Below, piece by piece: positions 28,040 to 35,928 of a stretch of 52,973 nucleotides of DNA. The stretch comes from Sulfurimonas sp. (lineage in GTDB: Bacteria; Campylobacterota; Campylobacteria; Campylobacterales; Sulfurimonadaceae). The notes under the pieces are model-generated. The model ran no database searches, was not told the origin of the DNA, and was given only the letters and a program-made list of their open reading frames with translations. The stretch lies in the NCBI RefSeq assembly GCF_028714975.1, contig NZ_JAQTLH010000012.1, positions 1 to 52,973 of the forward strand, given 5' to 3'. The position numbers were made by a program, and so were the translations under genes. Every line of letters begins with the position of its first letter. Position 1 is the stretch's first letter.

Positions 28040-28453
28040 ATGGAACGCACACTATCAATAATAAAACCAGACGCCGTTGCTAAAGGTGTTATCGGTAAAA
28101 TTTTAGATCGTTTTGAGAGCAATGGTCTTAAAATAGCAGCAACAAGAAAAATTCAACTTTCTCGTGCAGATGCAGAAGCTTTCTATGCAGTTCACTCTGA
28201 GAGATCTTTTTTCGGTGATTTAGTTGATTTTATGATTAGCGGTCCTGTTGTCGTTTCAGTACTAGAGGGTGAAAATGCAGTAATGAAAAACCGTAACCTA
28301 ATGGGTGCAACAAATCCTAAAGAGGCTGAAGCAGGAACAATTCGTGCAGATTTCGCTGAAAATATAGATGCAAATGCAGTTCACGGAAGTGATTCTGCTG
28401 AAAATGCAGCTGTTGAAATCGCATTTTTCTTCTCCACGAGAGAAATCTCTTAA
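28040..28453 (+). CDS. ndk: Nucleoside diphosphate kinase
   Basis: Passes the gamma phosphate between NTPs and NDPs through a phospho-histidine. The 137 residues show [13 protein letters not shown] at the N-terminus and the active-site His115 in NAVHGSDS. I chose the ATG with AGGAGATTTG directly upstream; a TTG one codon earlier is unlikely. It is followed by the DUF177 gene after 47 nt. Confidence 0.97.
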   Translation: MERTLSIIKPDAVAKGVIGKILDRFESNGLKIAATRKIQLSRADAEAFYAVHSERSFFGDLVDFMISGPVVVSVLEGENAVMKNRNLMGATNPKEAEAGTIRADFAENIDANAVHGSDSAENAAVEIAFFFSTREIS

Positions 28454-28500
28454 TTTATGAAGAAAAAATTAGTAAAACTGCCTTATAACAGGTTGGCTTT

Positions 28501-28881
28501 ATGAAAGTAGTATTGCGAAAAGTAAATACTACTCCTTTAGACTTTGAAATTAAATCAAATGAAATAACTTTTAAAGGTTATTTACAGTATGATTCCGGCA
28601 AATTAATTTTGTTAAAAGCAAAATTAAGTGGAAAAATTGATGTAGATTGTGATATTTGCGCTGATGAGTTTAAGCTTGATGTTGATGAAGATGTAGAATT
28701 TTTTATCTCTGATGGTATCTATGAAAAAAGTGAAGACTCTCTATTGGATGTTGTAGAAGTATTAAATTCTACAGCAGATTTAGAAGAAATTATGAATTCA
28801 GAGATAGAACTTATAAAAAGCGATTATAATGTCTGCGAAAATTGTAAGAAAAATAGTGCTTCTGAACAAGAAGCGTTTTAA
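28501..28881 (+). CDS. DUF177 (YceD-like) protein
   Basis: 126 residues. The gene before rpmF is almost always of this family, linked to large-subunit rRNA processing or assembly. Visible features are a CDICADEF knuckle in the middle (C-x2-C), an acidic segment (DVEFFISDG), and a second C-x2-C (CENCKK) near the end, so four cysteines could bind a metal. Start ATG has only a weak Shine-Dalgarno. rpmF follows after a structured repeat. Confidence 0.78.
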   Translation: MKVVLRKVNTTPLDFEIKSNEITFKGYLQYDSGKLILLKAKLSGKIDVDCDICADEFKLDVDEDVEFFISDGIYEKSEDSLLDVVEVLNSTADLEEIMNSEIELIKSDYNVCENCKKNSASEQEAF

Positions 28882-28889
28882 ACAAGGTT

Positions 28890-28983
28890 TTCTGCCCCAT
28901 AAAAGGGGCAAGCTTTAGTGCCATAGCGGCAGCGTAGCAAGATGGGCTCGCGTACCCTCACTTTTGGGTATTGCTCATATTGC
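28890..28983 (+). repeat. Structured repeat, copy A (upstream of rpmF)
   Basis: Begins 9 nt after the DUF177 stop. Stem 1 is TGCCCC/GGGGCA (28893-28898 with 28905-28910). The conserved core AGCTTTAGTGCC-AGCGGC-AGCGT follows. Stem 2 is 28937-28947 with 28973-28983 (11 pairs, one mismatch) and carries an extra apical hairpin, TACCC/GGGTA (28953-28957 with 28966-28970), absent from the other copies. It ends 30 nt before the rpmF ATG, same sense. Copies B and C are at 32460-32540 (minus) and 34520-34600. Confidence 0.75.
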
Positions 28984-29013
28984 GTTTTTAAACAAAAAAG
29001 AAAGGAATATATT

Positions 29014-29163
29014 ATGGCAGTACCAAAACGAAGAGTCTCTCATTCTCGCGCAGCGAAAAGAAGAACTCACTATAAAATCTCTTTAGCTCGTCCAGTTAAA
29101 GACAAAGATGGAACATACAAGCTTCCACACCATATTAACCCAACTACCGGTGAGTATAAATAG
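29014..29163 (+). CDS. rpmF: 50S ribosomal protein L32
   Basis: 49-residue basic protein starting [17 protein letters not shown], the typical L32 sequence; it lacks the zinc-binding cysteines of some L32 forms. AAAGGAATATATT precedes the ATG. A longer in-frame start at 28942 would fall inside the upstream structured repeat and is not credible. plsX follows after 3 nt, the conserved rpmF-plsX-fabH order linking ribosome and lipid synthesis. Confidence 0.96.
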   Translation: MAVPKRRVSHSRAAKRRTHYKISLARPVKDKDGTYKLPHHINPTTGEYK

Positions 29164-29166
29164 TCA

Positions 29167-30165
29167 ATGGTAAAGATTGCTATTGATGCAATGGGCGGGG
29201 ACTTCGGTCCTAAGCCAATTGTAGAAGGTTGTATTCAAGCTCTCAAGCAAAAAAATTTCATTCCTATTCTTGTAGGTAAAAAATCAGAAATTTTACCTCT
29301 GTTACCCAAGCGTTATAGAGATAAGATTTCTATAGTTGAAGCTGATGATGTTATATCTATGGATGATGCAGCTACCGATGCGCTTAAAAGAAGTGAAAGT
29401 TCAATCTATAAAGCTATTGAGTTAGTAAAAAACGGTGAAGCTCACGGTGTAGTTTCTGCCGGACATAGCGGAGCGACCATGACTTTGGCTACTCTTAGAT
29501 TGGGACGCCTAAAGGGTGTTTTAAGACCTGCTCTTGTAGCGTTAATGCCGACAAAAACCACTCGCAAGTCAGTAGTTTTGGATGTTGGAGCCAATGTTGA
29601 CTCTAAAGCTGAACATTTAGCACAATTTGCCGTAATGGGCGGATGCTATGCCGAGGATATGTTTAAAATTACTAATCCGTCTATAGGTCTTTTAGCAAAC
29701 GGTGAAGAGAAAAGCAAGGGTAATGAAGTTACAAAAGCGGCATTTAAACTGCTTGAGGGATACAAAGGCTTCAAGGGTAATGTTGAGGGTAGCGATATCT
29801 TCAATGCCAGCTGTGATGTTATAGTTTGTGACGGTTTTGTCGGCAACTTGGTGCTAAAAGCATCTGAGGGCGTAGCTTCTACTATCAGCGGATTGATAAA
29901 AGAGTATATAAGAAAATCCCCAATTGCTATCACAGGGGCACTTTTAATGAGAAAAGTGTTTGTACTTCTTAAAAAACAGATGGATTATGCAGAGATAGGC
30001 GGTGCTCCGCTTATCGGAATTCAAGGCTGTGCAATTGTTAGTCACGGCAAAAGTAATCCAAAAGCAATTAAAAATGCGATTTTTCAAGCTATAAGCTATG
30101 TTGATACAGGTGTAAATGAACACATTATCCAAAGACTTGAAGCGTTAAAAAACAAGGAAAAATAA
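29167..30165 (+). CDS. plsX: Phosphate acyltransferase PlsX
   Basis: Makes acyl-phosphate from acyl-ACP for phospholipid synthesis. The 332 residues begin with [12 protein letters not shown], followed by [22 protein letters not shown] and [10 protein letters not shown], all typical. The stop TAA overlaps the fabH ATG by one base (TAATG), so translation is coupled. Confidence 0.96.
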   Translation: MVKIAIDAMGGDFGPKPIVEGCIQALKQKNFIPILVGKKSEILPLLPKRYRDKISIVEADDVISMDDAATDALKRSESSIYKAIELVKNGEAHGVVSAGHSGATMTLATLRLGRLKGVLRPALVALMPTKTTRKSVVLDVGANVDSKAEHLAQFAVMGGCYAEDMFKITNPSIGLLANGEEKSKGNEVTKAAFKLLEGYKGFKGNVEGSDIFNASCDVIVCDGFVGNLVLKASEGVASTISGLIKEYIRKSPIAITGALLMRKVFVLLKKQMDYAEIGGAPLIGIQGCAIVSHGKSNPKAIKNAIFQAISYVDTGVNEHIIQRLEALKNKEK

Positions 30166-31169
30166 TGGCATATGCTGCGTTTCGTTCCATAGGTGCTTAT
30201 GCTCCTAGTAAAATACTTTCTAATGATGAGCTCTCTTCGATGGTTGACACCTCGGATGAGTGGATAACCAAAAGAACGGGTATAAAAGAGCGTCGCATTG
30301 CAGCTGCAGATGAATTTACAAGCGATATGGGTGCTAAAGCTGCCCAAAAAGCAATTGAGAGAAGCGGTATAGATAAGAGCGAAATAGATATGGTGGTATG
30401 TGCTACAATCTCACCTGATTATTTTTGTATGCCTTCAACCGCAACTATCATCTCTACAAAACTCGGTCTTGAAAATGTTACGGCATTTGATATCTCTGCA
30501 GCTTGTACGGGTTTTGTCTATGTCTTATCTATAGCAAAAGCATTTATAGAATCAGGAATGAAAAAAAATGTTCTTATAATCGGTGCTGAAAAACTCTCGG
30601 CTATAACCGATTACACTGATAGAGGCACATGTATTCTTTTCGGTGACGGTGCGGGTGCTGCCATAATTAGCGCAACTGACAACAAAGATGAAGCAATAAT
30701 CGATGTTCATACCGGAGCTGACGGGCAATTTGCAGATTTGCTTATGTCGCCAAACGGCGGAAGCGGCTCTGCTCATGATACCCTCAATCAGGAAGCAACA
30801 AGTTGTTTTATGCAGATGAAAGGGAATGAAACTTTTAAAGTTGCAGTTAAAACTTTAACAAAAGATGTTGTAGATATTTTAAAAGATAATAATATTGCCG
30901 GTTCCGACATCAAATATTTTGTGCCGCATCAAGCAAACTTAAGAATCATAAAAGCCGTCGGAGATGCACTAAAGCTAGAAGATGAGCAAGTAGTAATTAC
31001 GGTTGAAAAATATGGAAATACTTCAGGCGCTTCTATACCGATGGCGATAAATGATATATATGAAAATGGGATGTTAAAAGCAGGAGAGCTTATGCTTTTG
31101 GATGCATTTGGAGGCGGACTGACATGGGGTTCTGCGCTAGTCCCATTCTCACCGTTAGAAAAAAAATAA
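30165..31169 (+). CDS. fabH: 3-oxoacyl-ACP synthase III
   Basis: Starts fatty-acid synthesis by condensing acetyl-CoA with malonyl-ACP. The 334 residues carry the catalytic triad: Cys114 in SAACTGF, His in PHQANLRII, and Asn in [10 protein letters not shown]. It is the last gene of DUF177-rpmF-plsX-fabH; a short hairpin at 31180-31199 follows the stop. Confidence 0.96.
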   Translation: MAYAAFRSIGAYAPSKILSNDELSSMVDTSDEWITKRTGIKERRIAAADEFTSDMGAKAAQKAIERSGIDKSEIDMVVCATISPDYFCMPSTATIISTKLGLENVTAFDISAACTGFVYVLSIAKAFIESGMKKNVLIIGAEKLSAITDYTDRGTCILFGDGAGAAIISATDNKDEAIIDVHTGADGQFADLLMSPNGGSGSAHDTLNQEATSCFMQMKGNETFKVAVKTLTKDVVDILKDNNIAGSDIKYFVPHQANLRIIKAVGDALKLEDEQVVITVEKYGNTSGASIPMAINDIYENGMLKAGELMLLDAFGGGLTWGSALVPFSPLEKK

Positions 31170-31413
31170 CTCTTTTGTTCAATTTCTTCGTTGAAATTGA
31201 GTAAATATTCGTCACTTACATTTAGTAAGCTCCTCATATTGACTAAATTTCGCCTTGAACTAGAACAAAATAGAGAATTTTTAGAATAACTCTTTTGTTC
31301 GATTTAAGCGTTAGAGTTTAATTTAATAGAATTCTTGCAAAACTTGGATCCTGAATCAAGTTCAGGATGACAAAATGACGATCACTGCGAGCTTCTTTAG
31401 AAGCGCGGCAGTC
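31168..31413. repeat. Repeat-rich intergenic block after fabH
   Basis: No gene is supported in this 297-bp gap. It holds a 7-bp hairpin (31180-31186 with 31193-31199), a CTTAC/GTAAG hairpin near 31216-31230, a 15-nt direct repeat TAACTCTTTTGTTC (from 31168 and again near 31288) with an imperfect complement near 31261, the TCAAG-loop palindrome 31347-31369 (stem 31349-31355 with 31361-31367), and a degenerate relative of the 51653 palindrome at about 31377-31413. It looks like an accumulation of dispersed elements. Confidence 0.55.
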
Positions 31414-31466
31414 TAAAAACACAATCATTCAGATAGTTTGATTATTTAAAATCACTAGCACAAAAG

Positions 31467-32000
31467 TTAAAAGCGAATATTCGCTCCCGCATACCAAGTT
31501 TTCATATATTCAGATTCTAAATTAAAATCTACTCCTGAAACATTAATCTTATCATTTCCTGTTCCCATTACAAATCTATATCCGGCTTCTAGTTCGATAT
31601 TATTAATTACTTTTACAATTACACCGGCTTGTCCGCCGTAATTAATACCGCTTAGATTAATTTCGCCGTCTGTAAGACGAGTGTACCCAACTACCGGTCC
31701 GGCATACAGAGAGAATTGATCTTTAACTACCGGTAAAATAAAATCGTAAGCAAAAGAGAAAGAATAATTTGAATTAACGCTATCCACATAGGTATATGTG
31801 CCGGATACACGAGAATTTTCATAATAGTGACCCAATGTAAATGAGTAGTGCGTGTCATCCATATTATCTTTTGTTGTTACTCCGAGGGCAGAAGTTTTTA
31901 ATCTATAATCTGCATTCCCTGCCGAAAACCCAAAATAATCTTTGTTCTCAGCCGCCATTAATCCTGATACAAGCAATAAGCATAGTGCTATTTTCTTCAT
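31467..32000 (-). CDS. Small outer-membrane beta-barrel protein
   Basis: 177 residues with a clear signal peptide (about 1-17, MKKIALCLLLVSGLMA, cleaved before ENKDY). The mature part is a run of alternating beta strands rich in Tyr and Gly (for example YSFSFAYDF, FSLYAGPVVGYTRL, NIELEAGYRF) and ends in Phe, the usual signal for BamA insertion. This fits an eight-stranded OmpA-like or OmpW-like barrel. Function unknown. It follows the HIT gene on the same strand. Confidence 0.75.
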   Translation of the reverse strand: MKKIALCLLLVSGLMAAENKDYFGFSAGNADYRLKTSALGVTTKDNMDDTHYSFTLGHYYENSRVSGTYTYVDSVNSNYSFSFAYDFILPVVKDQFSLYAGPVVGYTRLTDGEINLSGINYGGQAGVIVKVINNIELEAGYRFVMGTGNDKINVSGVDFNLESEYMKTWYAGANIRF

Positions 32001-32051
32001 TTCTTCACCTTTTTTAGTTAATTTAGATTATTTTATGATAAGTAGTCTTGT

Positions 32052-32423
32052 TTATTTATTAAAATTTAAAGATTTGGCAACTCTTGTGTAAAACTCTTCT
32101 TCATTTGGAAGATTTAGCTTTGCTTCTCTTAGCTTCTCTCCCCACATCGGGTTTGGAAAATAGCTGTCATCTTTAAATCTTGCCATTACATGTATGTGAA
32201 CACGCGGAAGCATATTTGCAAATGACGCCATATTTATTTTAGTCGGATTATAGTAGTTTTTCATCTCAAACTCTATGATGTCGTAAACTTCCCAAAGTCT
32301 TGTGCGTAAATCTTTTGGAACATCACCTAACTCTCTGTAAGGCTCTTTTGTAAAAATTTTTAGCCATGGAATTTCACTCGGCTCTTTTTCTATATATAGT
32401 TCATTATCTTCATAAATAATCAT
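32052..32423 (-). CDS. HIT-like family protein
   Basis: 123 residues with a C-terminal HIT-type strand: RVHIHVMARF. Compared with the histidine triad HVHVHV, the two later histidines, including the usual nucleophile, are kept while the first position is Arg. Proteins of this fold hydrolyse or transfer nucleotides (for example AMP from dinucleoside polyphosphates). The Shine-Dalgarno is weak (GAGA). Upstream are a GAGTTC/GAACTC hairpin (32443-32459) and the structured repeat copy B, in the same sense. Confidence 0.7.
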   Translation of the reverse strand: MIIYEDNELYIEKEPSEIPWLKIFTKEPYRELGDVPKDLRTRLWEVYDIIEFEMKNYYNPTKINMASFANMLPRVHIHVMARFKDDSYFPNPMWGEKLREAKLNLPNEEEFYTRVAKSLNFNK

Positions 32424-32442
32424 ATTGTCTCTTTTTTTATTA

Positions 32443-32459
32443 GAGTTCTTGCAGAACTC
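32443..32459 (-). promoter_or_regulatory. Hairpin in the leader of the HIT gene
   Basis: Perfect 6-bp inverted repeat GAGTTC (32443-32448) / GAACTC (32454-32459) with a 5-nt loop, 20 nt before the HIT ATG and immediately 3' of repeat copy B on the minus strand. A related sequence (AATTCTTGCAAAACTT) occurs near 31330. Confidence 0.4.
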
Positions 32460-32540
32460 AATTTACACGATAAATGAGCAAAGCCCATTTATCTACGCTA
32501 GCCGCTGAGGCACTAAAGCTTGCCTCTTACGAGGCAGAAT
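32460..32540 (-). repeat. Structured repeat, copy B (upstream of the HIT gene)
   Basis: On the minus strand: stem 1 TGCCTC/GAGGCA (plus-strand 32521-32526 with 32531-32536, 4-nt loop), conserved core, then stem 2, a perfect 11-pair helix with one G-U (32469-32479 with 32483-32493, loop TTT). Relative to copy C the base pairs near the foot of stem 2 differ but stay paired. It ends about 37 nt before the HIT start codon. Confidence 0.75.
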
Positions 32541-32600
32541 TTTGCAAAGTCTATTAAATTATATCGTTTTGAATGGGGTTGAAAGTAGTTTGTATTGTAG

Positions 32601-32626
32601 CAAACCCGAAATAAATTTCGGGTTTG
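32601..32626 (-). terminator. 12-bp hairpin after the DEAD-box gene
   Basis: CAAACCCGAAAT (32601-32612) pairs perfectly with ATTTCGGGTTTG (32615-32626), 10 nt after the helicase stop on the minus strand. No U-tract follows, so it may protect the mRNA 3' end rather than terminate. Confidence 0.5.
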
Positions 32627-32636
32627 TAGTAGTTTT

Positions 32637-34262
32637 TTAGTCTCTAGTTCTAGAACGGTTTCTATCACCGCTTCCTGAGCGACTTCTTTCGCCACTGCTT
32701 GAGCCACGGTAACCGCCGCCGCTAGGACGACTGCTTCTATCACCGCCCTCGCTTGAACGAGGTCTATCACCGCTTCCTGAGCGATTTCTATCTCCGCTTC
32801 CAGAACGATTTCTGTCTCCACTACCGCTGCTTGAACGGCTTCTGCTTCCACGGAAACCGCCGCGACCGCCTCTAGTGTCTCTTCTTTTATCCGCACGGTC
32901 AAGAATAGCCGCTAATTTATCAGCCGGAATCCCTATTGTATTTGGACCTTGAATTGTTTGTTTGTCTAAAATCATAGAAACAAGTTTAAACATAATCGTC
33001 TCTTCGTCTATATCTTCTTTTAACATATCAAGAATTTGATGTGCTTCGTCATATATATGTTGCTCTTCTATGTTTGTAACAATAGATTTTAGATTGATTG
33101 CTCTTAAATCATTTTTGCTTGGAACAAATGCATGAGTCATTGTTGTTCCGACTTTTGTTTTGATTCTCTGTAACTCTTTAAACTCTAACGGAGTTAAAAG
33201 TGTAATCGCCTTACCTTTTGTTCCTGCACGACCTGTTCTACCTATACGGTGAACATAAGACTCCGGATCAAAAGGAATATGGTAGTTGAAAACATGAGAT
33301 ATATTGTCAACATGTATACCGCGTGCCGCAACATCCGTAGCAACTAAAACTTTAACACCGTTGTTTTTAAAGCCTTTAATTACAGTCTCTCTTTGTCTCT
33401 GTTCCATATCGCCATGAAGACCGTTTGCAAGATATCCTGCGCTTGAGAGAACATTTGAGAGTCTATCTACTTCGCTTTTTGTTCTACAAAATACTATTGA
33501 TTTTTTGCTTTTTTCAGAATCCATCAGACGAATAATAGCGTCATCTCTTTCACTCTCTTCGATTACATAGTACTCTTGGTTAATATCCGTATTTGTTGTT
33601 TCACCTTTTGTGATACTTACAAACTCAGGATTATCTAAAATTCTCTCAGCAAGAAGTTTGATAGGTTTTGGCATAGTAGCCGAGAAAAGAAGTGTCTGAC
33701 GGTTTGACGGAAGGTATGAGAAGATTTCATTGATATCATCTAAAAATCCCATGTCAAGCATCTCATCTGCTTCATCAAGTACCACAATGCTTGGAGCAAA
33801 ATCTTTTAGGAGGTTCTTTTTAAGTATGTCTAAAAGTCTACCCGGAGTTGCAACAACAACACTAGCACCTCTTTGGATAAGATCAATCTGTCTATTGTAA
33901 GAACTGCCGCCATATACCGTTACCGTTTTAGCGCCGATATTTCTTCCATATTTGAATAATTCGTCGCTAACTTGCGTTGCAAGCTCACGAGTCGGAGTGA
34001 TAACTAAAATCCCGACACCGTCCCTTGTGTCTATGTTGTTAAGCGCGGGAAGACCAAATGCTGCTGTTTTACCTGTACCTGTATGAGCTTGACCGACTAT
34101 ATCACGACCTGCTAAGATAAACGGTATTGCCGCTGCTTGAATTGGGCTTGGAATTGTAAATCCTGCATCTTTGATACTTTGAAGTATCTCTTTTTTCAAT
34201 CCTAAATCATCAAATGTGATTACTTTTTCGTTCTCGTGTGTTTGTGCATTTTCTTGCATCAT
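32637..34262 (-). CDS. DEAD-box RNA helicase with repetitive RG/SD tail
   Basis: 541 residues. The two RecA domains (about 15-380) contain the Q motif, AHTGTGKT (motif I), PTRELA, DEADEMLDMGF (II), SATMP (III), and HRIGRTGRAG (VI). A C-terminal extension leads to a disordered tail (about 480-541) built from SGSGDRNR-like octapeptides mixed with RGG-type segments, probably for RNA binding. It resembles the DeaD/CsdA or RhlE type used in ribosome assembly and cold adaptation; the exact subtype is uncertain. The long upstream gap has an inverted repeat, TGTCA/TGACA (about 34291-34304), in the presumed leader. Confidence 0.92.
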   Translation of the reverse strand: MMQENAQTHENEKVITFDDLGLKKEILQSIKDAGFTIPSPIQAAAIPFILAGRDIVGQAHTGTGKTAAFGLPALNNIDTRDGVGILVITPTRELATQVSDELFKYGRNIGAKTVTVYGGSSYNRQIDLIQRGASVVVATPGRLLDILKKNLLKDFAPSIVVLDEADEMLDMGFLDDINEIFSYLPSNRQTLLFSATMPKPIKLLAERILDNPEFVSITKGETTNTDINQEYYVIEESERDDAIIRLMDSEKSKKSIVFCRTKSEVDRLSNVLSSAGYLANGLHGDMEQRQRETVIKGFKNNGVKVLVATDVAARGIHVDNISHVFNYHIPFDPESYVHRIGRTGRAGTKGKAITLLTPLEFKELQRIKTKVGTTMTHAFVPSKNDLRAINLKSIVTNIEEQHIYDEAHQILDMLKEDIDEETIMFKLVSMILDKQTIQGPNTIGIPADKLAAILDRADKRRDTRGGRGGFRGSRSRSSSGSGDRNRSGSGDRNRSGSGDRPRSSEGGDRSSRPSGGGYRGSSSGERSRSGSGDRNRSRTRD

Positions 34263-34519
34263 TTTCCTTTAAGTAGGAGATGATACAAGCATGTCACTAA
34301 TGACAAGGCACCTTCCCCTAAAATATTTGGCGAATTATACCCAAATATATTGGATTTTTTATTTAAATAAATCATATTTAGAATTGTTTAAGTTTATATT
34401 GTGTAGAAAAGGGATTTAAAAAGTCTTTATTAAGTTGTGATTTTGGGGTTATTGAGAGAAACCGTAAATTATTTAATTTTTAGATATTATTAGACTTCTT
34501 TCTATAAACTGCAAGAAGT
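34263..34519. other. Intergenic region before DEAD-box gene and small ORF
   Basis: 257 bp without a gene, AT-rich. It must hold the helicase promoter on the minus strand and any promoter for the small ORF on the plus strand. The only structure seen is TGTCA/TGACA (34291-34304) in the helicase leader. No strong -10 was singled out. Confidence 0.4.
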
Positions 34520-34600
34520 ATTCTGCCTCGCAAGAGGCAAGCTTTAGTGCCATAGCGGCTAGCGTGGCAAAATGGGCTTTGCTCATTTTGTGTGTAAATA
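34520..34600 (+). repeat. Structured repeat, copy C (upstream of 65-residue ORF)
   Basis: Stem 1 TGCCTC/GAGGCA (34524-34529 with 34534-34539, loop GCAA), core AGCTTTAGTGCCATAGCGGC, then stem 2 CAAAATGGGC/GCTCATTTTG (34568-34577 with 34581-34590, loop TTT, one G-U). The core can form a small middle stem (GCC/GGC). It ends about 26-35 nt before the ATG of the small ORF, in the same sense. Confidence 0.75.
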
Positions 34601-34625
34601 TATTATATAAAGGAATTATTTAATT

Positions 34626-34823
34626 ATGCAGATACAAACACAATATAGTTATGAAAAAACTTGGAGAATAACGAAAGAGGATGATCTTTTACGAATTATA
34701 GCTGAAGAGGTAGGCGATGCGGATCCAAAAGGCACGCTGGCGTATATTAAAGAGGCGATAAAAAGCGGCAAAGTGATAACAGTCGGCAGTTGTAGGTTTA
34801 GAGAAGAAAAAAATGACAAATGA
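34626..34823 (+). CDS. Unknown small protein, coupled to doxX
   Basis: 65 residues, soluble, charged (about one third D/E/K/R), with no signal peptide, membrane segment or cysteine pair (one Cys near the C-terminus, in VGSCRFREE). The pattern suggests a small alpha/beta fold (helix LLRIIAEEVGD, helix TLAYIKEAIKSG, strand KVITVG). I do not recognise the family. AAGGA lies 11 nt before the ATG. Its last codons overlap the doxX start by 11 nt, which argues that it is really translated. The structured repeat copy C is in its leader. Confidence 0.7.
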   Translation: MQIQTQYSYEKTWRITKEDDLLRIIAEEVGDADPKGTLAYIKEAIKSGKVITVGSCRFREEKNDK

Positions 34824-35196
34824 TATAGCAAAACTCATTTTAAGACTTACAGTCGGAGTTATGATACTTTTTCACGGATTTGAAAAGATTACAAATGGTA
34901 TAAATGGAGTAAAACAGTTAACCGTAAGTGCGGGATTTCCTGAGTTTTTCGCTTACGGCGTATTTGTCGGTGAAGTCGTAATGCCTATATTTATTCTTCT
35001 TGGGGCATATACAAGAGCTGCATCTTTAGTTTTAGCGTTCAATATGGCTGTTGCAATTTTTCTAGCCTACGGCAATTCACTGTTTTCGCTGAGTAAACAC
35101 GGAGCACCTCTCTTTGAACTCCCGTTTTTATATCTTGTAATGTCAATCTTAATATTTATGCTTGGAAGCGGAAAGTACTCATTAAATAATAAATAA
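34813..35196 (+). CDS. DoxX family membrane protein
   Basis: 127 residues with four hydrophobic helices (about 8-25, 48-66, 72-90, 105-120), GFEKITNGINGVKQLTVSAG after helix 1, and FVGEVVMPIFILLGAYTR, typical of the DoxX/DoxD-like family of four-helix quinone- or thiosulfate-associated proteins. In some sulfur oxidisers relatives are part of thiosulfate:quinone oxidoreductase, but most homologues have no proven role. It overlaps the 65-residue gene by 11 nt and converges on pssA with 2 nt between stops. Confidence 0.82.
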   Translation: MTNDIAKLILRLTVGVMILFHGFEKITNGINGVKQLTVSAGFPEFFAYGVFVGEVVMPIFILLGAYTRAASLVLAFNMAVAIFLAYGNSLFSLSKHGAPLFELPFLYLVMSILIFMLGSGKYSLNNK

Positions 35197-35198
35197 TA

Positions 35199-35756
35199 TT
35201 ATAGATGCGGAACTTTTACCTTAGAGTTTAAGCTCCATCCGATGATAATCATTAGAGCTATAACTCCAAAAATCGGTAAAAGCCCGTAGGTAAAAGCCAG
35301 ATAGGTTAGCCAAAGTAAAATCGCGCCAAGCGGTGTAGGCACGCCGGTAAAAAATTTCGCAACCTCTCCCGCATCTGCATTAATATTAAATTGGATAAGT
35401 CTTCTTAGTCCTGAGATAACATAGTAGATACTAACGACTGCAGCCAGTAAAATCGATATGCCTGAGAGGTTAAGAGTGTAAACAGCTTGAAAAATCAGAA
35501 ATACGGGAACAAGAACAAAGCTTAAAAAGTCCGCAAAACTATCTAGTTGAACTCCAAACTCATTCGACAAATGGTATTTTCTGGCAATTTTGCCGTCAAA
35601 AATATCAAAAGCTCCGCCGACCCATGCTAAGATAATAGCTACAAAAAAGTTATTTTGAGTTATAAAATAGGTCGCCAAAAGTCCCGCCGTAATATTTACG
35701 AATGTAAATAAGTTTGCAAGATTAAAATGTGATGATGAGTTATAGAGAAATTTCAT
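35199..35756 (-). CDS. pssA: CDP-alcohol phosphatidyltransferase, probably PssA
   Basis: 185 residues with several membrane helices. It has the family motif D-G-x2-A-R-x8-G-x3-D-x3-D, seen as DGKIARKYHLSNEFGVQLDSFAD. The N-terminal NLFTFVNITAGLLATYF and the overall size fit phosphatidylserine synthase, which makes phosphatidylserine from CDP-diacylglycerol. Phosphatidylglycerophosphate synthase is a possible alternative. Confidence 0.85.
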   Translation of the reverse strand: MKFLYNSSSHFNLANLFTFVNITAGLLATYFITQNNFFVAIILAWVGGAFDIFDGKIARKYHLSNEFGVQLDSFADFLSFVLVPVFLIFQAVYTLNLSGISILLAAVVSIYYVISGLRRLIQFNINADAGEVAKFFTGVPTPLGAILLWLTYLAFTYGLLPIFGVIALMIIIGWSLNSKVKVPHL

Positions 35757-35828
35757 ATATTATCCGATGCAAGTGAATTTGATAGAAATTATAACAAAAT
35801 TAATAGAAACACAATATTTATATCTATT

Positions 35829-35877
35829 TGATATCAATTATCAATTTAAGGACTCTATAAGTTGATATTCATTATCA
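35829..35877 (+). promoter_or_regulatory. Tandem Fur boxes upstream of porin
   Basis: Two sites: TGATATCAATTATCA (35829-35843, 13 of 15 to TGATAATNATTATCA) and TGATATTCATTATCA (35863-35877, 14 of 15). They are 34 bp apart centre to centre, close to three helical turns. They lie 52-100 nt before the porin ATG, around its probable promoter. Iron repression by Fur is inferred from the match and the downstream feoAB. Confidence 0.7.
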
Positions 35878-35928
35878 TTTCAAAGGTTAAATAACATCAG
35901 TTAAAATAAAATTACAAAAAGAGTTTAC

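Noticed and set aside
28942..29013. In-frame extension of rpmF (24 extra residues)
   Set aside because: The start would fall in the loop of structured repeat copy A, the added residues are not L32-like, and a good SD precedes the ATG at 29014.
32513..32902. 129-codon frame overlapping the helicase tail
   Set aside because: Its Ala/Val/Glu-rich sequence is simply the SGSGDR repeats read in another frame; the helicase frame is continuous and has family motifs.
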